Positions 6,785 through 14,476 of a stretch of 26,373 nucleotides of DNA are shown here, one piece after another (within the stretch, counting starts at the first letter, position 1; every line of letters begins with the position of its first letter). Made by a program: the position numbers and the translations under genes. The stretch is from a virus. The notes below the pieces were generated by a model. The model was not told the DNA's origin. It searched no databases and worked only from the letters and a program-made list of their open reading frames with translations. The DNA is taken from IMG/VR virus record IMGVR_UViG_3300018428_005326, positions 1 to 26,373 of that record; one strand, given 5' to 3'.

Positions 6785-7036
6785 CTAATGTATTATATTA
6801 GATTGCATCCTTTTATGAAACTCTTTAAAAACCTCTTCTGGTAATTGCAATGTATAACAATTGGGGCAAACAAAAAGAGTTAAACCTTGATTTTTTAAAC
6901 CATCACCACCTAAGGCTATAGGTAAAACTTTTACATCACTATCTTCAGTAACTTTAATCTTACATGAACCACACTGCCAATAATCATCATCATTATTATT
7001 TTCTGTTGTTCCACCTAAACCACCTGTCATATTCAT
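6785..7036 (-). CDS. Zinc-ribbon protein (83 aa)
   Basis: Two CxxC knuckles, CGSC at 22-25 and CPNC at 57-60, are separated by a 31-residue segment, as in a small rubredoxin-like zinc ribbon. The N-terminal 18 residues are Gly/Asn/Asp-rich and likely disordered. No enzyme domain is attached. Phage proteins of this type often modify transcription or act as adaptors, but the sequence gives no partner. It lies 3 nt downstream of the GT-A-like gene. A promoter match inside that gene (7242-7270) could express it separately. Confidence 0.72.
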   Translation of the reverse strand: MNMTGGLGGTTENNNDDDYWQCGSCKIKVTEDSDVKVLPIALGGDGLKNQGLTLFVCPNCYTLQLPEEVFKEFHKRMQSNIIH

Positions 7037-7039
7037 AAC

Positions 7040-7747
7040 TTATAAACTCCTTATTTGTTTTATTAAATTGCCCTCAAATATATTATTAGACATAAGTCTT
7101 TTTTTCTTTACATAAATATCATGTTCATGCATTATACTGTTTGAATGTGTCCACCTATATCTTGGATGATTATCTCTTTTTAAGATATACCAACTATTAT
7201 ATAAGTTGTTTTCATACATCATACATAAAAACCATTCTTCTAATATATCAAAACTCTCCATATTTGTCAAGTGTAAATTTTCTATTCTTTCAGGCAATAT
7301 TTCTTGGCGTATATATTTTGGTATATGTGATGTTTTAAAAACGCATATATCCGTTAGTGGATGGCCATATTCTATGTTACGACCTAGGCCTATATGTTTG
7401 TCTTTTTGTATACCCTCAAATATGCCTAAAAAATTATTTTGATCTAAAATCCAAACATCAAAATTCATTATTAAAGTATATTTTCTATTTACTAGTTTAG
7501 CAACTTCAAAAGATTTATTGTATAAATCTAAAGCCCCTAATTGATAACCTCTGTTTTCATTTAATGTTATAAAGTTATTTTCTCTTGCTCCACTACATAA
7601 TTCATTTAAATCACCATTATATATGCAACTAATCCATATATCATTACCAAACTCATAGTTATCTCTTATAATCTCCATATTAGCATAAAAATTATAAACT
7701 TCGTTATTACCTATAAGTATAACATGTATATCTTTTGGGTTAATCAT
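7040..7747 (-). CDS. Putative GT-A-fold glycosyltransferase (235 aa)
   Basis: The fold is suggested by an N-terminal Rossmann-like start (DIHVILIGNNEVYN), the segment LNENRGYQLGALDLYN at about 82-97, which resembles the nucleotide-sugar region NxGxxxGA of GT2-type enzymes, and LIMNFDVWIL at about 112-121, where a DxD-type metal site would be expected. Only one Asp is seen there, so the metal site is degenerate or placed elsewhere. The C-terminus carries HEHD and basic residues. It would add a sugar from a nucleotide donor. The start overlaps the GT4 stop as ATGA, which ties it to the same pathway. A non-catalytic family member is possible. Confidence 0.55.
   Translation of the reverse strand: MINPKDIHVILIGNNEVYNFYANMEIIRDNYEFGNDIWISCIYNGDLNELCSGARENNFITLNENRGYQLGALDLYNKSFEVAKLVNRKYTLIMNFDVWILDQNNFLGIFEGIQKDKHIGLGRNIEYGHPLTDICVFKTSHIPKYIRQEILPERIENLHLTNMESFDILEEWFLCMMYENNLYNSWYILKRDNHPRYRWTHSNSIMHEHDIYVKKKRLMSNNIFEGNLIKQIRSL
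7242..7270 (-). promoter_or_regulatory. Promoter match inside the GT-A-like gene
   Basis: On the minus strand, TTGACA (7270-7265) and TATATT (7247-7242) are exactly 17 nt apart, the same boxes as the strong promoter of the 123-aa gene. It lies about 200 nt before the zinc-ribbon gene, so it could give that gene and the basic 61-aa gene extra expression. In DNA this AT-rich a chance match is possible. Confidence 0.35.
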
Positions 7748-8793
7748 AATGAATTATATATCTCAATATACTTTCTATATATCATTTCTGGATTATAATC
7801 TTCTTCATATCTTTGTCTTGCATTTTTTGATAACTTTTCATAATCATATTTTTTATCTACAAAATTTTTCATTATACGAGCATACTCTTTAATATCATTA
7901 TGTAACACAGTAAAACCTGCGTTTTGTATATTTTCTATTTGACCATTAAAACGATCACCGTAATGACTTATTACAGGTTTACTGTGTGAAAACGATTCGG
8001 CTATGTTTGTAGGACAACACTCGCCGTCTTTCCTCGCATGAGCAAGAACATCAATAGTGTTATAAAACTTAGATATATAAATATAATCAATATTTTGTGG
8101 AATGTCAACAAAATTCTTTATATTAAATTGCTTAATATCCTGCAGCATTTTTTGAGAAGAATTAACAGAAATAAAGCAAGTTTTATCTGTTTCTATCATA
8201 GAATAGGCTTTTATATTAATAGGATCATATATATTATCATCAGACCTTCCTATTCTACCAAAAACATATATATCATCTTCTATACCTAATTCTTTTCTTA
8301 AGTTTTTATTTTGAGGTTTATCAATAACAGGAACTCTTACAGTGTAGTGATTTTTTTCTTTTTGTTTACCCATAAAAAATTGAACATGCAAAGAAACATA
8401 TATAACCGCTGATATATCTATTGTTTCGTCTTGCTCACCAAACGTAGATAATGATACAAAATGATTTGTATGTTCTTTTACTTGTTCTACAAAAGGAAAC
8501 TCTGGTATTCCTGCGGAATATCTTTGTATGATGTGAGGTTTTAAATGTTTAACTATTTCTAAAAAATCATGTTCAGTGTTATAGGGAAGCATCCTTTCTT
8601 CACCTATAACACTTATAAAATCACTTTCTCTAGATATATCTATCCATTTTTTATAAGAAACATAATGTTTATATTTTTTATCTTTTAAAAAATAAGGTAA
8701 TAAAGTTTGTATTATTTTTGTTGTTCCACCAACAGACAACTCATTGATATGGTGTATAACTACATTATTATTTCTTATTTTTGTTGTAAACAT
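7744..8793 (-). CDS. GT4-family (GT-B fold) glycosyltransferase
   Basis: A retaining glycosyltransferase with the usual two Rossmann-type domains. The N-terminal half has HINELSVGGTTK (15-26), the glycine-rich acceptor loop. The C-terminal half has YVFGRIGRSDD (176-186), and the donor-binding signature E258 and E266 separated by seven residues (ECCPTNIAE), the classic EX7E motif, followed by SFSHSKPVISH. At 349 aa it is complete for the family. The sugar and acceptor cannot be read from sequence. It overlaps the upstream GT9/GT2 fusion gene by one base (TAATG) and the downstream gene by ATGA, so all three should be made together. Confidence 0.88.
   Translation of the reverse strand: MFTTKIRNNNVVIHHINELSVGGTTKIIQTLLPYFLKDKKYKHYVSYKKWIDISRESDFISVIGEERMLPYNTEHDFLEIVKHLKPHIIQRYSAGIPEFPFVEQVKEHTNHFVSLSTFGEQDETIDISAVIYVSLHVQFFMGKQKEKNHYTVRVPVIDKPQNKNLRKELGIEDDIYVFGRIGRSDDNIYDPINIKAYSMIETDKTCFISVNSSQKMLQDIKQFNIKNFVDIPQNIDYIYISKFYNTIDVLAHARKDGECCPTNIAESFSHSKPVISHYGDRFNGQIENIQNAGFTVLHNDIKEYARIMKNFVDKKYDYEKLSKNARQRYEEDYNPEMIYRKYIEIYNSL
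8080..8108 (-). promoter_or_regulatory. Promoter match inside the GT4 gene
   Basis: On the minus strand, TTGACA (8108-8103) and TATATT (8085-8080) are 17 nt apart, again identical boxes and spacing to the strong promoter at 3676-3704. No gene starts until 7747, some 330 nt downstream. It could boost the GT-A-like gene and what follows, or be a chance match. Confidence 0.3.
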
Positions 8794-10373
8794 TAATGTT
8801 TATACTCACCATATTCAATAAGTTGATTAACTTGTGTGTCATATGTTTTATAATGCAAACAATGAACACCATCAACTACTTTTTCTTTATTAGCGTTATT
8901 TATTTTTATATGTATCTTGTTACTATATCTACAATTGTTCTTATAAACTCTTTGTTGAACATCTGGATAATTAATCCAATTAAATGGTTTTGATAAAACC
9001 CAATTTTGTCTTTTTGCAAAATCTTCTAGCTTATCTTCATCAACACCAGTTATAACATTAATTCTTGGAAATATAATAGAGTCAAAATTATTTTTATCAG
9101 CATCTCTTATATACCAACCTAACTGATTCCAGAATATATCTTCATAAGTTTCATCAGTATCAATCCAAACAACCCAATCATTATTTGTTTTTTCTAAGGC
9201 TATATTTTTCTGAACACTGTGATTATTTGGCCATGGGTTTTCTATTATATGTGCGTTTCCTTCTTTTATATTCAATGATTGAATAAATGTTTTTGTTATA
9301 TCAATTGTTTTATCTGTAGATCCACCATCAACGAAAACAAACTCATTATTTTCATTTGAAGATATATATGATCCTATATTATTAAAAGTTTTCTGAATGT
9401 GATTTTCATTATTCATACCTATCATACACACAGAAAAATTATAATTAGGAGATTTTTTATTTTCTATTATATATTTTATTTTATCAAAAACACCAGATGC
9501 ATTTACAGCTTCTTTATATACTTTTTGATCATAGTATTCTACTTCTTCATAATCAGAATTTGTTTCAATATAACAAGTGTTCCAAAAATCTGATAGCCCT
9601 TTTGGTATATGATTCTGAATAAAGAAATGATTCTTCGTATAAAAACAAAATGTTGGTATACCAGCTCTTGATGTTATTTCCCAATCCCAACTATTACAGA
9701 ATATACCTGCATCAACTGTTTGTAGAAAATATATTGTATCTTCTACACCCATTCTCTTATCTAAGACGCTGTATCCGTCTGTTATTAGCTCTTCTATTAA
9801 CCCCCAATCCTCATCTCCATAACCAACGAAGGCAGGTGTATATCCATTATCACACAACTTTATACACAAATTCTTCCACTCATCTCTACTCCAAAACCTA
9901 CCTTTCTCAACATCACTTTCAAACCCCTCTATGTTGCCAGATTTTGTTAGGGGGTGAATAGCTACTGTATTTTTTGGTGTAAAATTTATTTCTGTATTAT
10001 ATGGATGTTTTGTTGTTTTATAATGATAAGGAAATTGCAAATCATATTTATAAAAAACAGGTTCTTTGTTACTAAAAATCTCAGAACAAAAACTCCAATC
10101 TTCTAATATGTCGTTTTCTTCAAAAACATTTTCTTTTATAAAATCATATGTAGATCTGATTTGATTATGAAATGAAAAGTTCTTAACAACAGAAGCTTTA
10201 TAACCTTCTCTTTCTATTTGTTGTTTTGAAAACTCAACTGATTGGCCGATGCCACCTAACCAAAATTGTATTTCATGTTCTGGGTATTTTTCTTTTACTG
10301 CGGGAATTCTTGTTAATGCTGAAAGTGTGTCTCCAAAACCAGCTAATTGCAATATATGAAACTTTTTACTCAT
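8793..10373 (-). CDS. GT9-like / GT2 fusion glycosyltransferase (526 aa)
   Basis: Two enzymes appear joined. Residues 1-300 resemble GT9 (ADP-heptose:LPS heptosyltransferase-type, GT-B): the start has LAGFGDTLSALTRIP (10-24), and the second half has VAIHPLTKSG (137-146) and AFVGYGDEDW (181-190). The usual donor motif with GPxH is missing: the matching region reads CNSWDWEITSRAG (226-238), so donor choice or activity may differ. Residues 311-526 are a GT2 domain with FVFVDGGSTDKT (345-356), the metal site DTDE (405-408) and HCLHYKT near 504. One chain could transfer two sugars in succession. The start overlaps the RfaE2-type gene by 8 nt. Confidence 0.82.
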   Translation of the reverse strand: MSKKFHILQLAGFGDTLSALTRIPAVKEKYPEHEIQFWLGGIGQSVEFSKQQIEREGYKASVVKNFSFHNQIRSTYDFIKENVFEENDILEDWSFCSEIFSNKEPVFYKYDLQFPYHYKTTKHPYNTEINFTPKNTVAIHPLTKSGNIEGFESDVEKGRFWSRDEWKNLCIKLCDNGYTPAFVGYGDEDWGLIEELITDGYSVLDKRMGVEDTIYFLQTVDAGIFCNSWDWEITSRAGIPTFCFYTKNHFFIQNHIPKGLSDFWNTCYIETNSDYEEVEYYDQKVYKEAVNASGVFDKIKYIIENKKSPNYNFSVCMIGMNNENHIQKTFNNIGSYISSNENNEFVFVDGGSTDKTIDITKTFIQSLNIKEGNAHIIENPWPNNHSVQKNIALEKTNNDWVVWIDTDETYEDIFWNQLGWYIRDADKNNFDSIIFPRINVITGVDEDKLEDFAKRQNWVLSKPFNWINYPDVQQRVYKNNCRYSNKIHIKINNANKEKVVDGVHCLHYKTYDTQVNQLIEYGEYKH

Positions 10374-10812
10374 CTTTAACCATCTTTTTCAATAAATTAG
10401 TTGTAGAATATTCTCCAAACATAGGAGCCTTAATAACTTTACCTCCGTATGATTCAACAAATGATTTACCTACTATAAAATCTGTTGAACCACCTTTTAT
10501 GAGAATACTAGGTCTTAACCATTTAATAGTTTCTAAAACACTAGTATTCTCAATCGGTATAATATAATCAATTTCTTTAGAAAAATAAACTAAATTTTCT
10601 ACTCTTTTATTAAAAGTATCAACAGGTCTATTATTTCCTTTTAACTTCTTAACTGATTTATCTGTGTTAACACCAACAACTAATTTATTACTTGGTAATT
10701 TAAAAGATAATGCATAGTTTATTAAAAATTCATGCCCTTTATGAAATAAATCAAAACAACCATTAGTAAAAATAACTTCTTCAATAAAATATTTAGGTTT
10801 ATATATGAGCAT
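10366..10812 (-). CDS. RfaE2-type heptose-1-phosphate adenylyltransferase
   Basis: A stand-alone nucleotidyltransferase of the cytidylyltransferase superfamily. FTNGCFDLFHKGH (15-27) contains the HxGH active site. GVNTDKSVKKLKG (47-59), the KGGSTD motif (106-111) and YSTTNLL (135-141) match the C-terminal domain of HldE/RfaE, which joins ATP to D-glycero-beta-D-manno-heptose 1-phosphate to make ADP-heptose. At 148 aa it fits the single-domain form. The kinase domain (RfaE1/HldA) is absent, so the host would have to supply the substrate. Glycerol-3-phosphate cytidylyltransferase is the main alternative, but the STT ending favours RfaE2. Two GT9-containing proteins nearby would be natural users of ADP-heptose. 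Confidence 0.85.
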   Translation of the reverse strand: MLIYKPKYFIEEVIFTNGCFDLFHKGHEFLINYALSFKLPSNKLVVGVNTDKSVKKLKGNNRPVDTFNKRVENLVYFSKEIDYIIPIENTSVLETIKWLRPSILIKGGSTDFIVGKSFVESYGGKVIKAPMFGEYSTTNLLKKMVKDE

Positions 10813-10813
10813 A

Positions 10814-11380
10814 TTATATTTTTATATCTTCTAAATCTCCAATTTGATAACGCAAACCACCATATTTATCATCACCTATAAAAACACCATCATCTATAAT
10901 AACCATCTTATTTATTCCTACAGGTTCTGGAATAAATGTATCATATTGATCGGTTCTCATATTATAAGATATGCCAGATTTTTTAATCATCAATATATAA
11001 GAGCCACTTTGAAAAAGTATATTACCCTCTATAGAATAAACATTTCTACTAGAACTCTTTGGCTCACTTTTGAACCAAATATCTAATGAGTTTGTTTTAA
11101 TCATTCTATCCATTTTAAACTGAAGATGGTAGAATGGGTCGTCACTTTTTTCAAAATGATAAATTTCCATATATTGTATTTCACCATCTGTAACATTAAA
11201 ACTTCTTTCTAAATATGCATATTTTTCATCTAATGCATCAACCATCATTAATGCGTAATTATCATAGCTATATACATACTCCCTACTATCACTAGATGTA
11301 GGGTTGTCTGAACAACTGACTAAAATCGCAACACTTGAAAAGAATATAACCTTTGATAATAAGTTTTTTATTCTTTTCAT
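10814..11380 (-). CDS. Putative lipoprotein (188 aa)
   Basis: The N-terminus is a clear lipoprotein signal: basic MKRIK, a hydrophobic core (VIFFSSVAIL) and a lipobox LVSC with Cys23. The mature protein would start CSDNPTSSDS, a polar linker. Ser at +2 would favour the outer membrane by the E. coli rule. The rest, with VEMIYHFE-like strands and repeated Tyr, looks like a beta-rich exported domain; no family is recognised. The RfaE2-type gene begins one base after its stop. Phage lipoproteins often alter receptors or block superinfection, and its place in a surface-glycan cluster fits, but the role is inference. The lipobox is seen directly. Confidence 0.78.
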   Translation of the reverse strand: MKRIKNLLSKVIFFSSVAILVSCSDNPTSSDSREYVYSYDNYALMMVDALDEKYAYLERSFNVTDGEIQYMEIYHFEKSDDPFYHLQFKMDRMIKTNSLDIWFKSEPKSSSRNVYSIEGNILFQSGSYILMIKKSGISYNMRTDQYDTFIPEPVGINKMVIIDDGVFIGDDKYGGLRYQIGDLEDIKI

Positions 11381-11389
11381 CTTATCTCT

Positions 11390-11566
11390 CTACATGGTTT
11401 TTGCCGCCTCTACGCTTTCTTTTCTGTAGTCGGTAGCTAATTTCTTTATTTCGCCGATGGCCTTCCTCGCTCTAGTTCCTGCTGACTTATTATTGCTTTC
11501 TACAAACTTCTTATGATTCATTACAAAATCTTCATAAAGGGCAATTATCTTACTATAAGTTTCCAT
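11390..11566 (-). CDS. Hc1-like bacterial histone H1 homologue (58 aa)
   Basis: The protein is small and helical. It carries the Hc1 signature: KFVESNNKSAGTRARKAIGE and then IKKLATDYRKESVEAAK. This agrees with the NKAAGTRARKASLELEK-type stretch and FRKxSVE of short histone H1-like proteins of Bacteroidota and the N-terminus of chlamydial Hc1, which compact DNA. I chose the ATG at 11566 because GGAG lies 6 nt upstream, giving 58 aa, the usual length. An in-frame ATG at 11578 has no site. By hand count the gene is about 37% GC, with about 45% in its last 100 bases, clearly above its neighbours, which suggests recent transfer. A role in packing host or phage DNA is inferred. Confidence 0.8.
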   Translation of the reverse strand: METYSKIIALYEDFVMNHKKFVESNNKSAGTRARKAIGEIKKLATDYRKESVEAAKTM

Positions 11567-11610
11567 ATTATTCTCCATTAATATTTTATATTATAAATAT
11601 CTTCTATTAT

Positions 11611-12048
11611 TTATTTAAAGATAGATTCGTGTGAACTTCTGGCTGCTTTTTCAATATATTGATCTATTCTATCAATACAATCATTTCTTAACTTATTATA
11701 CTCAGAAACCTTATCAGCAGCCTCTAATCTTTCATTATCAGTTAAACTCTTATCTCTTCTAATATCCTCTAAATCCCATAACTTATTATTATACTCATTT
11801 AGAAGACTAATAACTGACAAAAAACTTACTTCATTTTGTATTGATACTTCTTTATCATAAACCTTATGTTTTTCAAATGTAAATGGCCTGCGACCACTAA
11901 AACACTCAGTAAGTTGATCACCAATACTTTTGAATAACCACCCATACTGATTGTATAGGTGGTAATATCCTTCATCTTTTTTTCTTAACTCTTGAATTCT
12001 TCTTTCTAAAATTGTTATTTTATCTATTATACTACCAAAAGTCTCCAT
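11611..12048 (-). CDS. Helical protein resembling DUF4254 (145 aa)
   Basis: The protein is almost entirely helical. It starts METFGSIIDKITILERRI and later has LLNEYNNKLWDLEDIRRD (about 82-99) and EYNKLRNDCIDRIDQYIE (about 115-132). This order of motifs (SIIDKLTI, then N-x-x-LW-x-LED-x-R, then N-x-x-R-x-x-x-I-x-x-ID) recalls the DUF4254 family, small proteins of unknown function often coded beside LPS heptosyltransferases. I place it there from memory of the motifs only. It directly abuts the stop of the GT2/GT9/methyltransferase gene (TAA then ATG), so it is co-made with a GT9 domain, as in bacterial LPS clusters. Confidence 0.55.
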   Translation of the reverse strand: METFGSIIDKITILERRIQELRKKDEGYYHLYNQYGWLFKSIGDQLTECFSGRRPFTFEKHKVYDKEVSIQNEVSFLSVISLLNEYNNKLWDLEDIRRDKSLTDNERLEAADKVSEYNKLRNDCIDRIDQYIEKAARSSHESIFK

Positions 12049-14469
12049 TTAATTTTTCCTTTGACAAAACAAAAACTTAGCATCAGTAGCTTCATGCGTA
12101 AAATATTGCTCAACTATTTTAAACCCATTATCATCTAACATAGATTCAAATGTTTTATAATCAAAAAATGATATTTTTTCACCAACACCCATATCTCTCC
12201 AATCTCTTGGGTTATCTCTAAATGAGTCATTATCTATATCATAAAAACTTATATATAGATAACCACCAGATTCAGAAACATCGTAACACTTAGATAAAAA
12301 TTCTCTTGGGTTGCTAACATTATTAATAATATCATGACACAATAATGTTTGAAACTTTCTATCAAAATCATAAGTAACAAAATTACCAGATATTAATTTA
12401 TCTTTTAAATCAGAATATATATTAATACCATTTGTAATAGAGTCTATGTTTAAATCAATACCCATAATATCATCCGTATACTTAGAATATCCATCTAAAA
12501 ATATTCCCATATTACACCCAATATCTAATAAAGAATTATTAGTTATTGATTTCTCTGTCATATGATTAATTATTGGAACAAAGTTCTTTTCCCACACTGT
12601 TTCTTTTTTATCTATATAAAACTGAGATGTATTAAGTCTTTGATCTGGGTGATGATGCACATCTTCTTTCCAATATATACCAGTAACATCATCTCTATAA
12701 TATGCAAAACCCTCAATCAAATCTTTGCTGATGAGATTTCCTATGATATTAAAAGCATAAGTCATCTCATTTCCATCTGGTGATGTCTTTTTATCTGTTA
12801 AAGATGATACTGCTTTTTTAACCATACTTGGTTTAATATCATTAATACCACAACTTGGATCTTTAACATTAATAGGTATAAATGTTAAACCACCTTTTTC
12901 TGTTAAATCTATAAACTTAGAGTGTTTTAATCCTAAACAATCATTACCATGATTTTCAAGATAATAAACATCTTCATTATTGGGATTAGTTAATCTTGGC
13001 AAAGCAGCTCCTGCAATAATCACACACTTCTTATTGAAAGATCTTGCAATATGCATGGGACCATTGTCTGCTCCGATATACAAATCACAATTTTTAATCA
13101 AATTAATTAAAGTTTTAAAATCACAATTGTGATATGTTGGATCTGTATCATTTGTGACATGATGGCTTCCAGTTTCTATAACATTATATCCTTCATTTTT
13201 ATAATGAAGAATAATGTTCTCATAATGACTTAATGGCCAAGTTTTTCCGGGCCAACCAGATCCATCACCACAAACAACAATATATTTTTCTTCTATAATA
13301 CGATCTTCATCACACACTAATTGTGGATACTTATCTCTTCTATCTTCAAAGAATACATTTGCAACTTCAGCATAAGAGTCAATAAAAGGTCTCTTAACTC
13401 TGCTCTCATATGATAAATCCAAATCAATACCCATTTCATATTCTGTTTTAGATAAAAAGTCTTCGTGAAGATTGACTTCCTCCAACTCCTTTATATGATC
13501 TGGTGCGTGCTTGAAGTAATTTGGTATATCTGTTGATTTGGTAAAAAGTGTTATTTCAGCTTTAGGATGATCCTGTCTCAACTTCTTAATGATTGGCTCA
13601 ATTAATATAACATCACCCAACCCTATTGTTCTCTTAATAGCTATTGAGTTTATATCACCCATATTCTTTGACATAGCAACAGTGTGCTTATTATGATTTG
13701 CAAATCTATAGTTACCAACTAAAGTTGGAAGTTTTCTTTTTATCTCTATCTCACCAGTCTCTTCATTGATAGAATGTTTGTTATCTATAGGAGCAGGTGC
13801 GCCAATCTGTGCCTCAATATAATTTATAGTTTCCTTATAACCACCATCTCTTTCAATCCACTGAATAACACTTATTTCTGTGGATACAGTTCCTCTTAAT
13901 TTTTCATAAGACCACTGATTAACTATTTTACCCGCAGAAAAATCATGTTCGCCATTTGAATCTTCAGTGATACATAATGCCCAATCTGCTGGTATGCCTT
14001 TGCGGTGAGAAACTTCATCAATTATAATTGTTGTTAAGTTAGGTGGGTTTTCTATCCTATAGTCAAAAGTATTAGCTTTACCCTCTGGCTTATTAATGTC
14101 TTTGCTTTCTAAATTTGAAAGACACCAATTAACATTTGAATCATCGTATTTTTCAATATGACTATCAATATGTCTTGGATACCACTTAACATTATTAATA
14201 GTTCTATAAAAAATAATATCACCTACAGCTAATTCCAAAGCTTCATTTATAAATGTTGGAATAGGTTTATGATTAATCCATTGCACATTTAAAAACAAAC
14301 TATTGACTATTTTTTTAACTTCTTCTGAATTTTCTTCCTTAAATGATGAAACAATCAAATCAACATTCTTATATGTTTGTTCAGATATGTTTTTTACTGC
14401 CTCTACTATTTGATCGTCATCAGAATTTTCTACAAACAATAAAACACTAACCATTTTGTTTTCTGACAT
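12049..14469 (-). CDS. GT2-like / GT9 / methyltransferase triple fusion (806 aa)
   Basis: Three domains can be read. Residues 7-190 are GT2-like (SVLLFVENS, then SEQTYKNVDLIV), but the DxD metal site is missing: the segment after GDII reads FYRTINNV, so this domain may be inactive or only bind. Residues 272-555 are GT9 heptosyltransferase-type, with RTIGLGDVILIEPI (280-293), VVCGDGSGWPGKTWP (398-412) and the intact donor motif GADNGPMHIAR (466-476). Residues 585-806 are a class I SAM-dependent methyltransferase with motif I LLDIGCNMG (647-655) and MGIDLN (669-674). One chain could add a heptose-like sugar and methylate it. GAGG sits just before the ATG. It heads the glycan cluster. Confidence 0.85.
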   Translation of the reverse strand: MSENKMVSVLLFVENSDDDQIVEAVKNISEQTYKNVDLIVSSFKEENSEEVKKIVNSLFLNVQWINHKPIPTFINEALELAVGDIIFYRTINNVKWYPRHIDSHIEKYDDSNVNWCLSNLESKDINKPEGKANTFDYRIENPPNLTTIIIDEVSHRKGIPADWALCITEDSNGEHDFSAGKIVNQWSYEKLRGTVSTEISVIQWIERDGGYKETINYIEAQIGAPAPIDNKHSINEETGEIEIKRKLPTLVGNYRFANHNKHTVAMSKNMGDINSIAIKRTIGLGDVILIEPIIKKLRQDHPKAEITLFTKSTDIPNYFKHAPDHIKELEEVNLHEDFLSKTEYEMGIDLDLSYESRVKRPFIDSYAEVANVFFEDRRDKYPQLVCDEDRIIEEKYIVVCGDGSGWPGKTWPLSHYENIILHYKNEGYNVIETGSHHVTNDTDPTYHNCDFKTLINLIKNCDLYIGADNGPMHIARSFNKKCVIIAGAALPRLTNPNNEDVYYLENHGNDCLGLKHSKFIDLTEKGGLTFIPINVKDPSCGINDIKPSMVKKAVSSLTDKKTSPDGNEMTYAFNIIGNLISKDLIEGFAYYRDDVTGIYWKEDVHHHPDQRLNTSQFYIDKKETVWEKNFVPIINHMTEKSITNNSLLDIGCNMGIFLDGYSKYTDDIMGIDLNIDSITNGINIYSDLKDKLISGNFVTYDFDRKFQTLLCHDIINNVSNPREFLSKCYDVSESGGYLYISFYDIDNDSFRDNPRDWRDMGVGEKISFFDYKTFESMLDDNGFKIVEQYFTHEATDAKFLFCQRKN

Positions 14470-14476
14470 TATAACC

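Noticed and set aside
7040-14469. Glycosyltransferases as DNA-base modifying enzymes, as in T4
   Set aside because: No hydroxymethylase or other base-modifying enzyme is visible in the window, and the GT2/GT4/GT9 families plus RfaE2 fit envelope or protein glycans better.
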